Assembly: GCA_015056175.1 (NCBI GenBank) | Contig: SVGT01000007.1 | Span: forward strand, 1 to 64,000 | Length of the DNA: 64,000 bases | Source of the DNA: Clostridiales bacterium | Lineage (GTDB): Bacteria > Bacillota > Clostridia > Christensenellales > Aristaeellaceae | Reading direction: 5' to 3' | Notes under the pieces: generated by a model | What the model was told of the DNA's origin: nothing | The model's input: the letters and a program-made list of their open reading frames with translations, nothing else | The model's database searches: none | Made by a program: the position numbers and the translations under genes | Shown: one piece after another, positions 36,459-46,856 of the stretch | Layout of the letters: each line of letters begins with the position of its first letter | Numbering within the stretch: position 1 is the stretch's first letter

Positions 36459-37505
36459 ATGCACAACAATTCCCGTTCCGAGAGCTACGCCGCGGCAGGC
36501 GTGGATATCACCGCCGGCTACAAGGCCGTGGAGCTGATGAAGAAGCACATCGCCCGTACCCGCAACGAAGGCTGCCTGGATGACGTAGGCGGCTTTGGCG
36601 GCTGCTTTGGCCTGCCCGTACAGGGCATGGAAGAGCCCGTTCTGGTTTCCGGCACCGACGGCTGCGGCACCAAGGTGAAGCTGGCCATTCTCATGGACAA
36701 GCACGATACCATCGGCATCGACGCCGTGGCCATGTGCGTCAATGACATCATTTGCTGCGGCGCCAGGCCCCTGTTCTTCCTGGATTACATCGCCTGCGGC
36801 AAGAACGTGCCCGAAAAGATCGCCCAGATCGTTTCCGGCGTGGCCGAAGGCTGCGTGCAGAGCGGCGCTGCCCTGATCGGCGGCGAAACGGCGGAGCATC
36901 CCGGCCTGATGCCCGTGGAGGATTATGACCTGGCCGGCTTTGCCGTGGGTCTTGTGGACAAAAAGAAGATCATCGACAACAAGCGCATGCAGGCAGGCGA
37001 CGCAGTCATCGCCCTGGCCTCCACCGGCATCCATTCCAACGGCTTCTCCCTGTGCCGCAAGGTGTTTGATATCGATCAGAACCCTCCGTCCCTCTACGTT
37101 CCCCGCGAGGAGCTTCAGGGCAAAACGGTGGCCGAAGCGCTGCTGACCCCCACCCGCATTTATGTAAAGAGCATCCTGGCGCTGCTGAAAGAGGTGGATG
37201 TGAAGGGCATCTCCCACATCACCGGCGGCGGCTTCTATGAAAACATCCCGCGCTCCATTCCCGACGGGCTGGGCGCAAAGATCGATAAGAGCGCCGTCCG
37301 GGTGCTGCCCATCTTCGACCTGATCATGAAGGAAGGCAACATTCCCGAGCGCGATATGTACAACACCTACAACATGGGTGTGGGCATGAGCGTGGTGGTT
37401 CCTGCAGCCGAAGTGGAAACGGCGCTCAAGATCCTCCGCGACAACGGCGAAGATGCTTATGTGATCGGCGAAATCATCGCCTCCGACGAAAAGGTGATCC
37501 TGTGA
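36459..37505 (+). CDS. purM: Phosphoribosylformylglycinamidine cyclo-ligase
   Basis: YAAAGVDITAGYKAVELMKKHIARTRN; VSGTDGCGTKVKLAI; ITGGGFYENIPRSIPDGLGAKID. Confidence 0.97.
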   Translation: MHNNSRSESYAAAGVDITAGYKAVELMKKHIARTRNEGCLDDVGGFGGCFGLPVQGMEEPVLVSGTDGCGTKVKLAILMDKHDTIGIDAVAMCVNDIICCGARPLFFLDYIACGKNVPEKIAQIVSGVAEGCVQSGAALIGGETAEHPGLMPVEDYDLAGFAVGLVDKKKIIDNKRMQAGDAVIALASTGIHSNGFSLCRKVFDIDQNPPSLYVPREELQGKTVAEALLTPTRIYVKSILALLKEVDVKGISHITGGGFYENIPRSIPDGLGAKIDKSAVRVLPIFDLIMKEGNIPERDMYNTYNMGVGMSVVVPAAEVETALKILRDNGEDAYVIGEIIASDEKVIL

Positions 37506-38140
37506 TGAAAAACACCCGTATTGCCGTGCTGGTTTCCGGCGGCGGCACCAATCTGCAGGCGCTGATTGACGCGCAGCAGCGCGGCGAGCTTGGCGGCGGT
37601 GTGATCGCAGCCGTCATCTCCACCAAGGAAGGCGCCTATGCGCTGGAGCGGGCCGCCAAGGCCGGCATCCCGGGCTATGTTTTGCCCCGCAAAAGCTATG
37701 ACAGCAATCAGAGCATGACCGTCGCCATGGTGGAAAAGCTCCGTGAACTGGACATCCAGCTGGTGGTGCTGGCAGGCTGCATGGTGATCTTTACGGAAGA
37801 GCTCACCTCCGCCTACCCCAACGCCATCATGAACGTGCATCCCGCCCTCATCCCCGTCTTCTGCGGCAAGGGCTTCTACGGCCTCCATGTGCACGAAGCC
37901 GCCCTGGCCTACGGCGTCAAGCTTTCCGGCGCTACCGTCCACTTTGTCAGTCCCGAATGCGACGGCGGCCCCATCATCGCCCAAAAGGCTGTGCCCGTGC
38001 TGGAAAACGATACCCCCGAAACGTTGCAAAAGCGCATCATGGAGGAAGCGGAATGGATTTTGCTGCCCCATGCCGTCAAGCTGTTCTGTGAAGGCCGCCT
38101 GTCCGTAAACGGCCGCATCGTGAGCATTAAGGAGAATTGA
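37505..38140 (+). CDS. purN: Phosphoribosylglycinamide formyltransferase
   Basis: RIAVLVSGGGTNLQALID; LAGCMVIFTEELTSAYPNAIMNVHPALIPVFCGKGFYGLHVHEA. Confidence 0.97.
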   Translation: MKNTRIAVLVSGGGTNLQALIDAQQRGELGGGVIAAVISTKEGAYALERAAKAGIPGYVLPRKSYDSNQSMTVAMVEKLRELDIQLVVLAGCMVIFTEELTSAYPNAIMNVHPALIPVFCGKGFYGLHVHEAALAYGVKLSGATVHFVSPECDGGPIIAQKAVPVLENDTPETLQKRIMEEAEWILLPHAVKLFCEGRLSVNGRIVSIKEN

Positions 38141-38142
38141 TC

Positions 38143-38856
38143 ATGAACGTGTACGAAGTGAAAACCATGCAGGAGCGCCTTGAAAACAACACCTATCCCG
38201 GCCGCGGCATTGTGCTGGGCGTCAGCGAAAACGGCAAATACGCCGTGTGCGCCTACTTCATCATGGGCCGCAGTGTAAACAGCCGCAACCGTGTGTTTGT
38301 GGGCGAGCCGGACGGCATCCGCACCCAGGCGCACGATCCCTCCCTGATGGTGGATCCCCACCTGATCATCTACCATCCCGTGCGCGAATGCGGCTGCGGC
38401 CTCATCGTGACCAACGGCGACCAGACCGACACCATCTGGGAAGCCCTCTCCCGCGGCGAAAGCTGGGAAAGCGCCCTGCGCACCCGTCAGTTTGAAGACG
38501 ACAAGCCCAACTGGACGCCCCGCATTTCCGGCCTACAAAGCAGGGACGGCAGCTACAAGATGTCCATCCTCAAGGCCGCCGATGCAGAAGGCACCGCCTG
38601 CGCCCGCTTCTTCTATGAATACCCCGCCATCCCGGGTCTGGGCCACTTCCTGCACACCTATGTGTGCGACGGCAATCCCGTCATCCCCACCTTCCAGGGC
38701 GAGCCTGAGCGGGTGAAGATTCCCGACTGCATCGATGCTTTCACCGATAACCTGTGGGAAAGCCTCAATGAAGACAACAAGATTTCCCTGTACGTCCGCT
38801 ATACCGAGATCGAAACCGGCAACTGCGAAGAACGCATGATCAACAAGCACGAATAA
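38143..38856 (+). CDS. IMP cyclohydrolase, PurO-like
   Basis: LENNTYPGRGIVLGVSENGKYAVCAYFIMGRSVNSRNRVFV; position between purN and AICAR-formyltransferase gene. Confidence 0.88.
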   Translation: MNVYEVKTMQERLENNTYPGRGIVLGVSENGKYAVCAYFIMGRSVNSRNRVFVGEPDGIRTQAHDPSLMVDPHLIIYHPVRECGCGLIVTNGDQTDTIWEALSRGESWESALRTRQFEDDKPNWTPRISGLQSRDGSYKMSILKAADAEGTACARFFYEYPAIPGLGHFLHTYVCDGNPVIPTFQGEPERVKIPDCIDAFTDNLWESLNEDNKISLYVRYTEIETGNCEERMINKHE

Positions 38857-38877
38857 TCAAGCGAAGGAGTGTCCGTC

Positions 38878-40062
38878 ATGAAAGAGTTTGAACTGAAATA
38901 CGGCTGTAACCCCAACCAGAAGCCCGCCAAGATCTACATGCACGACGGCAGCGAACTGCCCATCGAAATCCTCAGCGGCCGTCCCGGCTACATCAACTTT
39001 CTGGACGCCTTCAACTCCTGGCAGCTGGTCAAGGAACTGAAGGAAGCGCTGGGGCTTCCCGCCGTCACCTCCTTCAAGCACGTGTCCCCCACCTCTGCCG
39101 CCGTGGGTCTGCCCCTTTCCGATAAGCTGAAGAAGGCCTGCTTTGTGGACGATATCGAGGGTCTGGACGAAAGCCCCCTGGCCTGCGCCTATGCCCGCGC
39201 CCGCGGCACCGACCGCATGTGCTCCTTCGGCGACTGGGTGGCCCTTTCCGACGTGTGCGACGTGACCACCGCCAAGCTCATCAAGCGCGAAGTGAGCGAC
39301 GGCATCATCGCCCCCGGCTATGAGCCCGAAGCGCTGGAGATCCTCAAAACCAAGCGCAAGGGCAATTACAACATCGTCAAGATCGATCCCAACTACGTGC
39401 CCGCCCAGCAGGAACACAAGCAGGTGTTCGGCATCACCTTCGAGCAGGGCCGCAACAATTTTGAGATCAACAAGGAACTGCTTTCCAACATCGTCACCGA
39501 GAACAAGGACATGCCCGAATCCGCTGTCCGCGATCTGATCATCTCCCTGATCACCCTGAAGTACACCCAGAGCAACTCCGTGTGCTACGCGGTGGACGGT
39601 CAGGCCATCGGCGTGGGCGCCGGCCAGCAGAGCCGCATCCACTGTACCCGTCTTGCCGGCACCAAGGCAGATACCTGGTTCCTGCGTCAGCATGACAAGG
39701 TGCTTGCCCTGCCCTTCCTGCCCACTCTGGGCCGTCCCGACCGCGATAACGTGATCGACGGCTATATCAACAAGAACGAAGAGGACGTGTGCGCAGACGG
39801 CGTGTGGCAGCAGTACTTTACCCGCCAGCCCGAACCCCTCACCGAGGAAGAGATCCGCGAATACCTGGCCACCATCGACAACGTGGCGCTGGGCTCCGAC
39901 GCCTTCTTCCCCTTCAGCGACAATATCGAACGCGCCCGCAAGAGCGGCGTGCGCTACGTGGCCGAGCCCGGCGGCTCCATCCGCGATGACGCCGTCATCG
40001 AATGCTGCAACAAGCACCATATGGCCATGGCCTTCACCGGCATGCGCCTGTTCCACCATTGA
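38878..40062 (+). CDS. AICAR formyltransferase (stand-alone PurH formyltransferase domain)
   Basis: LKYGCNPNQKPAKIYM; TSFKHVSPTSAAVGLPL; VGAGQQSRIHCTRLAG; lacks N-terminal IMP-cyclohydrolase MGS domain. Confidence 0.93.
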   Translation: MKEFELKYGCNPNQKPAKIYMHDGSELPIEILSGRPGYINFLDAFNSWQLVKELKEALGLPAVTSFKHVSPTSAAVGLPLSDKLKKACFVDDIEGLDESPLACAYARARGTDRMCSFGDWVALSDVCDVTTAKLIKREVSDGIIAPGYEPEALEILKTKRKGNYNIVKIDPNYVPAQQEHKQVFGITFEQGRNNFEINKELLSNIVTENKDMPESAVRDLIISLITLKYTQSNSVCYAVDGQAIGVGAGQQSRIHCTRLAGTKADTWFLRQHDKVLALPFLPTLGRPDRDNVIDGYINKNEEDVCADGVWQQYFTRQPEPLTEEEIREYLATIDNVALGSDAFFPFSDNIERARKSGVRYVAEPGGSIRDDAVIECCNKHHMAMAFTGMRLFHH

Positions 40063-40080
40063 TCTTTGGAGGATAGTCCT

Positions 40081-41352
40081 ATGAAAGTATTGGTCGTGGG
40101 CGGCGGCGGCCGCGAGCACGCCATCATCAAAAAGGTGAAGGAGAATCCTGCCGTCACCGAGATTTTCGCCCTGCCCGGCAACGGCGGCATCGCTGCCGAC
40201 GCCACCTGCGTGGAGATTGGCGCCACCGACATTGCCGGCATTGTGGATTTCGCCGTCAGCAACCGTGTGGATTACGCCATCGTGGCTCCCGACGATCCTC
40301 TGGTGCTGGGCTGCGTGGATCTGCTGGAGGAAAAGGGCATCCCCTGCTTCGGCCCCCGGAAAAACGCCGCCATCATTGAGGGCAGCAAGGTGTTTTCCAA
40401 AAACCTGATGAAGAAATACGGCATTCCCACCGCGCAGTACGAGGTGTTTGCCGATGTGCAGGCCGCGCTTGATTATGTGAGCGCCTGCCGCATTCCCGTG
40501 GTGATCAAGGCGGACGGCCTGGCCCTTGGCAAGGGCGTGATCATCGCCCAGACCCGCGAGGAAGCCGTATCTGCCGTCAAATCCATCATGGAGGACAAGC
40601 AGTTTGGCAAGAGCGGCGATCAGATCGTGGTGGAGGAATTCCTCACCGGTCCCGAGGTGAGCGTGCTGTGCTTCACCGACGGCCGCTGTGTTAAGCCCAT
40701 GATATCCTCCATGGATCACAAGCGCGCACTGGACGGCGATCAGGGTCTTAACACCGGCGGCATGGGCACCGTAGCGCCCAACCCCTATTACACCGGGGCT
40801 GTGGCACAGCGCTGCATGGAAGAGATCTTCCTCCCCACCGTGAACGCCATGAACGCCGAAAACCGCACCTTCAAGGGCTGTCTGTACTTTGGCCTCATGC
40901 TCACTCCCGACGGCCCCAAGGTGATCGAGTACAACTGCCGCTTCGGCGATCCCGAAACGCAGGTGGTGCTGCCGCTGCTCAAGAGCGATCTCCTCACCGT
41001 TATGCAGGCCGTCACCAACGAAACGCTTGCCGATACCCCTGTGGAATTTATGGACGCCCATGCCTGCTGCGTGGTGCTGGCCTCCAGGGGCTATCCCACC
41101 CACTATGAAAAGGGCTTTGAGATCACCATGACGGAAGAAGCCCGCAAGAGCACCTACGTTGCCGGCGCGGCACTGAAGGAAGGCAAGCTCCTTACCTCCG
41201 GCGGCCGCGTGCTGGGCGTCACCGCCATCGGCGACACCCTTGAAAACGCCATCCAAAAGGCCTATGCCCTGGCCGATACCATCCACTTTGACAACGCCTT
41301 CTGCCGCCGTGATATCGGCGTGCGTGCACTGAAGGCTCAGGCGGAGGAATAA
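40081..41352 (+). CDS. purD: Phosphoribosylamine--glycine ligase
   Basis: MKVLVVGGGGREHAIIKKV; VIKADGLALGKGVIIA; GGMGTVAPNPYYT. Confidence 0.97.
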   Translation: MKVLVVGGGGREHAIIKKVKENPAVTEIFALPGNGGIAADATCVEIGATDIAGIVDFAVSNRVDYAIVAPDDPLVLGCVDLLEEKGIPCFGPRKNAAIIEGSKVFSKNLMKKYGIPTAQYEVFADVQAALDYVSACRIPVVIKADGLALGKGVIIAQTREEAVSAVKSIMEDKQFGKSGDQIVVEEFLTGPEVSVLCFTDGRCVKPMISSMDHKRALDGDQGLNTGGMGTVAPNPYYTGAVAQRCMEEIFLPTVNAMNAENRTFKGCLYFGLMLTPDGPKVIEYNCRFGDPETQVVLPLLKSDLLTVMQAVTNETLADTPVEFMDAHACCVVLASRGYPTHYEKGFEITMTEEARKSTYVAGAALKEGKLLTSGGRVLGVTAIGDTLENAIQKAYALADTIHFDNAFCRRDIGVRALKAQAEE

Positions 41353-41355
41353 CAC

Positions 41356-44300
41356 ATGGTTTACAGAGTATTTGTGGAAAAGAAACCCGGTCTGGATAAT
41401 GAAGCCCGTTCTCTGCGCTATGACGCACGCCACCTGCTTGGCATCAAAAGCCTGGAAAGCGTGCGCCTGCTCAACCGCTACGATGCCGAGAACATGAGCC
41501 GCGAACTGTTTGATTATGCCATTCAGACGGTGTTTGCAGAGCCTCAATTGGACAACGCCTCCGAAGAATGCGATCTTTCCGGCGCGTACGTATTTGCCGT
41601 GGAATACCTCCCCGGTCAGTTTGACCAGCGTGCCGACAGCGCCGCCCAGTGCATCCAGATCATCTCCCAGGGTGAGCGTCCCCTGATCCGCACCGCCAAG
41701 GTCTATGCTCTCTACGGCAATCTGACCGAAAGCGAGATCGCCGAAATCAAAAAGTACGTGATCAACCCCGTGGAAAGCCGCGAGGCTTCCCTGGATATGC
41801 CCAAGACTCTGGTCATGGATTACGTGGTGCCCACGGAAGTCAAAACCCTCCACGGCTTTATCGATCTGGACCGTCAGGGTCTTGAGCAGTTTGTGGCCGA
41901 AAAAGGTCTGGCCATGGATGCGGACGATATCGCCTTCTGCCAGCAGTATTTCCGCAGCGAGCACCGCGATCCCACCATCACCGAGATCCGCATGATCGAT
42001 ACCTACTGGTCCGACCACTGCCGCCATACCACCTTCCTCACCGTCATTGACGATGTGCGCTTTGAAGATCCGCTGCTGCAGAGCGCCTATGAGGATTACC
42101 TCCAGGTGCGCCGGGATCTGAACCGCACCAAGCCCATCTGCCTGATGGATATCGCCACCATCGCCGTGCGTCAGCTGAAGAAGGACGGCAAACTGGACAA
42201 GCTGGACGAATCCGAAGAGATCAACGCCTGCACGGTGAAGATCGACGTGGACGTGGACGGCGTTACCGAGCCCTGGCTGCTGCTGTTCAAAAACGAAACC
42301 CATAACCATCCCACCGAGATCGAACCCTTCGGCGGCGCTGCCACCTGCATCGGCGGTGCCATCCGCGATCCTCTGTCCGGCCGCAGCTACGTGTACGGCG
42401 CCATGCGCGTTACCGGCGCTGCCGATCCTACCGTGCCGGTAAATGAGACCATCCCCGGCAAACTGCCCCAGCGCAAGATCGTTACCACCGCTGCCGCGGG
42501 CTATTCCTCCTACGGCAACCAGATCGGCCTGGCCACGGGCATCGTGGACGAAGTGTACCATCCCGGCTATGCGGCCAAGCGCATGGAAATCGGCGCTGTG
42601 ATCGCCGCTGCGCCCGCCGAAAACGTGCGCCGCGAGGTGCCCGCCCCCGGCGATATCGTGATCCTCCTGGGCGGCAGCACCGGCCGCGACGGCATCGGCG
42701 GCGCCACCGGCTCCTCCAAGGCCCATACCGCCAAGTCCGTGGAATTGTGCGGCGCAGAAGTGCAGAAGGGCAACGCCCCCGAAGAGCGCAAGCTGCAGCG
42801 CCTGTTCCGCAATCCCACCGTCACCCGCATGATCAAGCGCTGCAACGACTTTGGCGCAGGCGGCGTAAGCGTTGCCATCGGCGAACTGGCCGACGGTCTG
42901 GTGATCGACCTGAACAAGGTACCCAAGAAGTACGAAGGCCTGGACGGCACCGAGCTTGCCATCTCCGAATCTCAGGAGCGCATGGCCGTGGTGGTGGAAA
43001 AGGAAAATGTGGACGCTTTCCTCGCCCTTGCCGCCGAAGAAAACCTGCAGGCCTGCCCCGTTGCCACCGTGCAGGAGGAAGCCCGTCTGGTGATGCACTG
43101 GAACGGCAAAAAGATCGTGGATCTGAGCCGCGAATTCCTCAACTCCAACGGCGCGGACAAGCATATTTCCATCACCCCCGAAGCCCCCAAGGCATTTGAT
43201 AAGAAGATCACCGGCACCTTTGCGGAAAACTACACCGCCCTTGCCCAGGACCTGAACATCTGCTCCAAGCGCGGCCTTTCCGAGCGCTTTGACTCCACCA
43301 TCGGCGCCGGCACCGTGCTGATGCCCTTTGGCGGCAAAAATCAGCTGACCCCCATCCAGGCCATGGTGCAGAAGATCTCCGTGGAAAAGAAGCATACCGA
43401 CAACTGCTCTCTGATGAGCTTTGGCTACAACCCCTTCATTGCGGAAAACAGCCCCTATCACGGCGCATACCTGGCCGTGGTGGAATCCGTGTGCAAGCTG
43501 ATTGCCACCGGCGCCAGCTTTGAGGACGTGTACCTCACCTTCCAGGAATACTTCGAGCATCCCCGCAAGGACGGCAAGCGCTGGGGCAAGCCCCTGTCCG
43601 CGCTGCTGGGTGCCTTCAAGGCGCAGCTGGAGCTGGGCATCGGCTCCATCGGCGGCAAGGACTCCATGTCCGGCTCCTTTGAGCAGCTGGACGTGCCGCC
43701 TACGCTGGTCTCCTTTGCCGTGACCACCCAGAAGACTTCCGATATCGTGTCCAACGAATTCAAGCAGGCCGGTCATTCCGTGGTGCTGCTGTGCCCGGAA
43801 TATGACGAAAACGGTCTGCCCAAGACCCAGTCCCTTGTGGACGTGTTTACCCGCGTCACCGCGCTGATGCGCAGCGGCAAGGCGGTCGCCTGCTATACCC
43901 CCGGCATGGGCGGCATTGCGGAAGCCGTGCTGAAGATGGGGCTGGGCAACGGACTTGGCTTCAAGTACGATGACAAGCTGTGCTGCCAGGGCATCTTTGA
44001 CTACTGCTACGGCGCCTTCCTGCTGGAAGTCACCGAGCCTGTTGAAAACGCCATGCCCGTAGGCACGGTGACGGACGACGGCTGCATCACGCTGCATGAC
44101 GAAAGCATCAGCCTGAACGAGCTGCTGGGTCTGTATGAAAACAAGCTGGAAAAGGTGTACAGCTGCAACATCGAGCACAAAGAGCAGCCCATGGAAACCT
44201 TCTCCTATCAGGCCGAAAAGCGCGTTGCTCCCGCCATTAAGGTGGCCAAGCCCCGCGTGCTCATTCCCGCCTTCCCCGGCACCAACTGCGAATATGACAG

Positions 44301-45045
44301 CGCTAAGGCCATGCGCGATGCAGGCGCCGAACCCGAGATCTTTGTGATCAACAACCTGAGCGCCTCCGGCATCTCCCGCAGCGTGGAGCAGTTTGCCAGC
44401 CTGGTCCGGGAAAGCCAGATGATCTTCATCCCCGGCGGCTTCTCCGGCGGCGACGAGCCGGACGGCAGCGGCAAGTTCATCACCGCCTTCTTCCGCAACG
44501 CTGCGGTGAAGGAGAGCGTCACCGAGCTGCTGGAAAACCGCGACGGCCTGATGTGCGGCATCTGCAACGGCTTCCAGGCGCTGATCAAGCTGGGTCTGGT
44601 GCCCTATGGCAAGATCATCGATACCGATGAACACTGCCCCACCCTGACCTACAACACCATCGCCCGTCACCAGAGCCGCGTGGTACGCACCCGCATCGCC
44701 TCCAACAAGAGCCCCTGGCTGGCTCTGACCAACGTTGGCGACGTGTACAACGTGCCCATCTCCCACGGCGAAGGCCGCTTCCTTGCCGAGGAAGCGCTCA
44801 TCCGTCAGCTTGCCGAAAACGGCCAGATCGCCACCCAGTATGTGGACTTTGACGGCAACGCTACCAGCGATATCCACTTCAACCCCAACGATTCCATGTA
44901 CGCCATCGAGGGCATCACCTCCCCCGACGGCCGCGTCATCGGCAAGATGGGCCACAGCGAGCGCATCGGCCAGGGCCTGTACAAGAACGTTCCCGGCGAG
45001 TTTGACATCCGCATGTTTGAAAGCGCCGTCCGCTATTTCCGCTAA
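41356..45045 (+). CDS. purL: Phosphoribosylformylglycinamidine synthase, single-chain
   Basis: WSDHCRHTTF; KNETHNHPTEIEPFGGAATCIGGAIRDPLSGRS; C-terminal glutaminase VLIPAFPGTNCEYD…GLMCGICNGFQAL. Confidence 0.96.
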   Translation: MVYRVFVEKKPGLDNEARSLRYDARHLLGIKSLESVRLLNRYDAENMSRELFDYAIQTVFAEPQLDNASEECDLSGAYVFAVEYLPGQFDQRADSAAQCIQIISQGERPLIRTAKVYALYGNLTESEIAEIKKYVINPVESREASLDMPKTLVMDYVVPTEVKTLHGFIDLDRQGLEQFVAEKGLAMDADDIAFCQQYFRSEHRDPTITEIRMIDTYWSDHCRHTTFLTVIDDVRFEDPLLQSAYEDYLQVRRDLNRTKPICLMDIATIAVRQLKKDGKLDKLDESEEINACTVKIDVDVDGVTEPWLLLFKNETHNHPTEIEPFGGAATCIGGAIRDPLSGRSYVYGAMRVTGAADPTVPVNETIPGKLPQRKIVTTAAAGYSSYGNQIGLATGIVDEVYHPGYAAKRMEIGAVIAAAPAENVRREVPAPGDIVILLGGSTGRDGIGGATGSSKAHTAKSVELCGAEVQKGNAPEERKLQRLFRNPTVTRMIKRCNDFGAGGVSVAIGELADGLVIDLNKVPKKYEGLDGTELAISESQERMAVVVEKENVDAFLALAAEENLQACPVATVQEEARLVMHWNGKKIVDLSREFLNSNGADKHISITPEAPKAFDKKITGTFAENYTALAQDLNICSKRGLSERFDSTIGAGTVLMPFGGKNQLTPIQAMVQKISVEKKHTDNCSLMSFGYNPFIAENSPYHGAYLAVVESVCKLIATGASFEDVYLTFQEYFEHPRKDGKRWGKPLSALLGAFKAQLELGIGSIGGKDSMSGSFEQLDVPPTLVSFAVTTQKTSDIVSNEFKQAGHSVVLLCPEYDENGLPKTQSLVDVFTRVTALMRSGKAVACYTPGMGGIAEAVLKMGLGNGLGFKYDDKLCCQGIFDYCYGAFLLEVTEPVENAMPVGTVTDDGCITLHDESISLNELLGLYENKLEKVYSCNIEHKEQPMETFSYQAEKRVAPAIKVAKPRVLIPAFPGTNCEYDSAKAMRDAGAEPEIFVINNLSASGISRSVEQFASLVRESQMIFIPGGFSGGDEPDGSGKFITAFFRNAAVKESVTELLENRDGLMCGICNGFQALIKLGLVPYGKIIDTDEHCPTLTYNTIARHQSRVVRTRIASNKSPWLALTNVGDVYNVPISHGEGRFLAEEALIRQLAENGQIATQYVDFDGNATSDIHFNPNDSMYAIEGITSPDGRVIGKMGHSERIGQGLYKNVPGEFDIRMFESAVRYFR

Positions 45046-45063
45046 TGTGAAAGGAGAAGCGCC

Positions 45064-46740
45064 ATGCAGTATAAATCCGATATCGAAATCGCACAGAGCT
45101 GCGAAATGAAGCCCATCACCCAGATCGCCGCTGCCGCCCATGTGGACGAAAAGTACATCGAGCAGTACGGCCGGTATAAGGCCAAGATCGACCTGAAGCT
45201 GCTGGAGGAAACCAAGCGCGAGGACGGCAAACTGATCCTGGTTACCGCCATCACCCCCACCCCTGCGGGCGAAGGCAAAACCACCACCACCATCGGTCTT
45301 GCCGACGGCCTCAAGCGCATCGGCAAGGACGTGACCGTGGCGCTGCGCGAGCCCTCCCTGGGCCCGGTGTTCGGTGTCAAGGGCGGCGCTGCCGGCGGCG
45401 GCTATGCCCAGGTCGTGCCCATGGAGGATATCAATCTGCACTTTACCGGCGATTTCCACGCCATCGGCGCTGCCAACAATCTGCTGGCCGCCATGCTGGA
45501 CAACCACATCCAGCAGGGCAACAGCCTGAATATCGACGTGCGCAAGATCACCTGGAAGCGCTGCGTGGATATGAACGACCGCCAGCTGCGCTTCATTGTG
45601 GACGGCATGGGCGGCAAGGCCAACGGCACCCCCCGCGAGGACGGCTTTGATATTACCGTCGCCAGCGAGATCATGGCCGTGCTGTGCCTGTCCAACTCCA
45701 TCGCTGATCTCAAGGAGCGCCTGTCCCGCATCATCGTGGGTTACACCTATGACGATCAGCCCGTCACCTGCGGCCAATTGAAGGCTCAGGGCGCCATGAC
45801 CGCCCTGCTCAAGGATGCGCTCAAGCCCAACCTGGTGCAGACCCTGGAAGGCACGCCCGCCTTTGTGCACGGTGGCCCCTTTGCCAACATCGCCCACGGC
45901 TGCAACAGCGTGATGGCCACCAAGCTGGCCCTGAAGATGGGCGATTATGCCGTTACCGAAGCGGGCTTCGGTGCGGATCTGGGCGCCGAAAAGTTCCTGG
46001 ATATCAAGTGCCGCATGGCCGGCCTCACCCCCTCTGCCGTGGTGGTGGTCGCCACCGTCCGCGCGCTGAAGATGCACGGCGGGCTTCCCAAGACCGCGCT
46101 GGCCAATGAAGATCTGTCCGCGCTGGAAAAGGGCATTCCCAACCTGCTGCGCCACGTGAGCAACATCAAGAACGTATACAAGCTGCCCTGCGTGGTGGCT
46201 GTCAACCGTTTCCCCACCGATACGGATAACGAAATTGACTTCATCATCGCCAAGTGCCGTGAGCTGGGCGTCAACACCGTGCTTTCCACCGTGTGGGCCG
46301 AAGGCGGCAAGGGCGGCGAGGCGCTGGCCCGCGAGGTGGTGCGCCTGTGCGAAGAGGAAAAGGGCGATTTCACCTTCTCCTACGAACTTGAAGGCACCAT
46401 CGAAGAAAAGATCGAAGCCATCGTCAAAAGGGTATACGGCGGCAAGGGCATCATCGTGACTCCCGCTGCCAAGAAGCAGATCGACAGCCTCACCAGACTG
46501 GGCTTTGCCAACTGCCCCATCTGCGTGGCCAAAACCCAGTACTCCTTCTCCGACGATCCCACCAAGCTGGGCGCGCCCGAAGGCTTTGACGTGACCATCA
46601 AGAACGTGAAGATCTCCGCCGGCGCCGGCTTCATCGTGGTGCTCACCGGCGATATCCTCACCATGCCGGGTCTCCCCAAGGTTCCCGCCGCCGAAAAGAT
46701 CGACGTGGACGAAAACGGCAAGATCACCGGCCTGTTCTGA
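45064..46740 (+). CDS. fhs: Formate--tetrahydrofolate ligase
   Basis: [59 protein letters not shown]. Confidence 0.97.
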   Translation: MQYKSDIEIAQSCEMKPITQIAAAAHVDEKYIEQYGRYKAKIDLKLLEETKREDGKLILVTAITPTPAGEGKTTTTIGLADGLKRIGKDVTVALREPSLGPVFGVKGGAAGGGYAQVVPMEDINLHFTGDFHAIGAANNLLAAMLDNHIQQGNSLNIDVRKITWKRCVDMNDRQLRFIVDGMGGKANGTPREDGFDITVASEIMAVLCLSNSIADLKERLSRIIVGYTYDDQPVTCGQLKAQGAMTALLKDALKPNLVQTLEGTPAFVHGGPFANIAHGCNSVMATKLALKMGDYAVTEAGFGADLGAEKFLDIKCRMAGLTPSAVVVVATVRALKMHGGLPKTALANEDLSALEKGIPNLLRHVSNIKNVYKLPCVVAVNRFPTDTDNEIDFIIAKCRELGVNTVLSTVWAEGGKGGEALAREVVRLCEEEKGDFTFSYELEGTIEEKIEAIVKRVYGGKGIIVTPAAKKQIDSLTRLGFANCPICVAKTQYSFSDDPTKLGAPEGFDVTIKNVKISAGAGFIVVLTGDILTMPGLPKVPAAEKIDVDENGKITGLF

Positions 46741-46745
46741 TCCGA

Positions 46746-46784
46746 CAAAAAGGCGCTGTGTTTTCAGGCACAGCGTCTTTTTTT
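46746..46784 (+). terminator. Terminator of purine operon
   Basis: AAAAAGgCGCTGTG ttttcag CACAGCGtCTTTTTTT. Confidence 0.85.
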
Positions 46785-46856
46785 GATTCCCTTCTTGCAT
46801 TTATCCGGCTGTATACGTAAAATGAATACGAAAATTTCCTTTCAAGGAGCTACCTC

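Noticed and set aside
34983-37217. 744-aa minus-strand ORF
   Set aside because: Antisense to purF and purM
38857-46800. 2647-aa minus-strand ORF
   Set aside because: Exactly antisense to purO/purH'/purD/purL/fhs, whose products are unmistakable; G/H/V/A-rich sequence with no domain, an artefact of strong third-position GC bias
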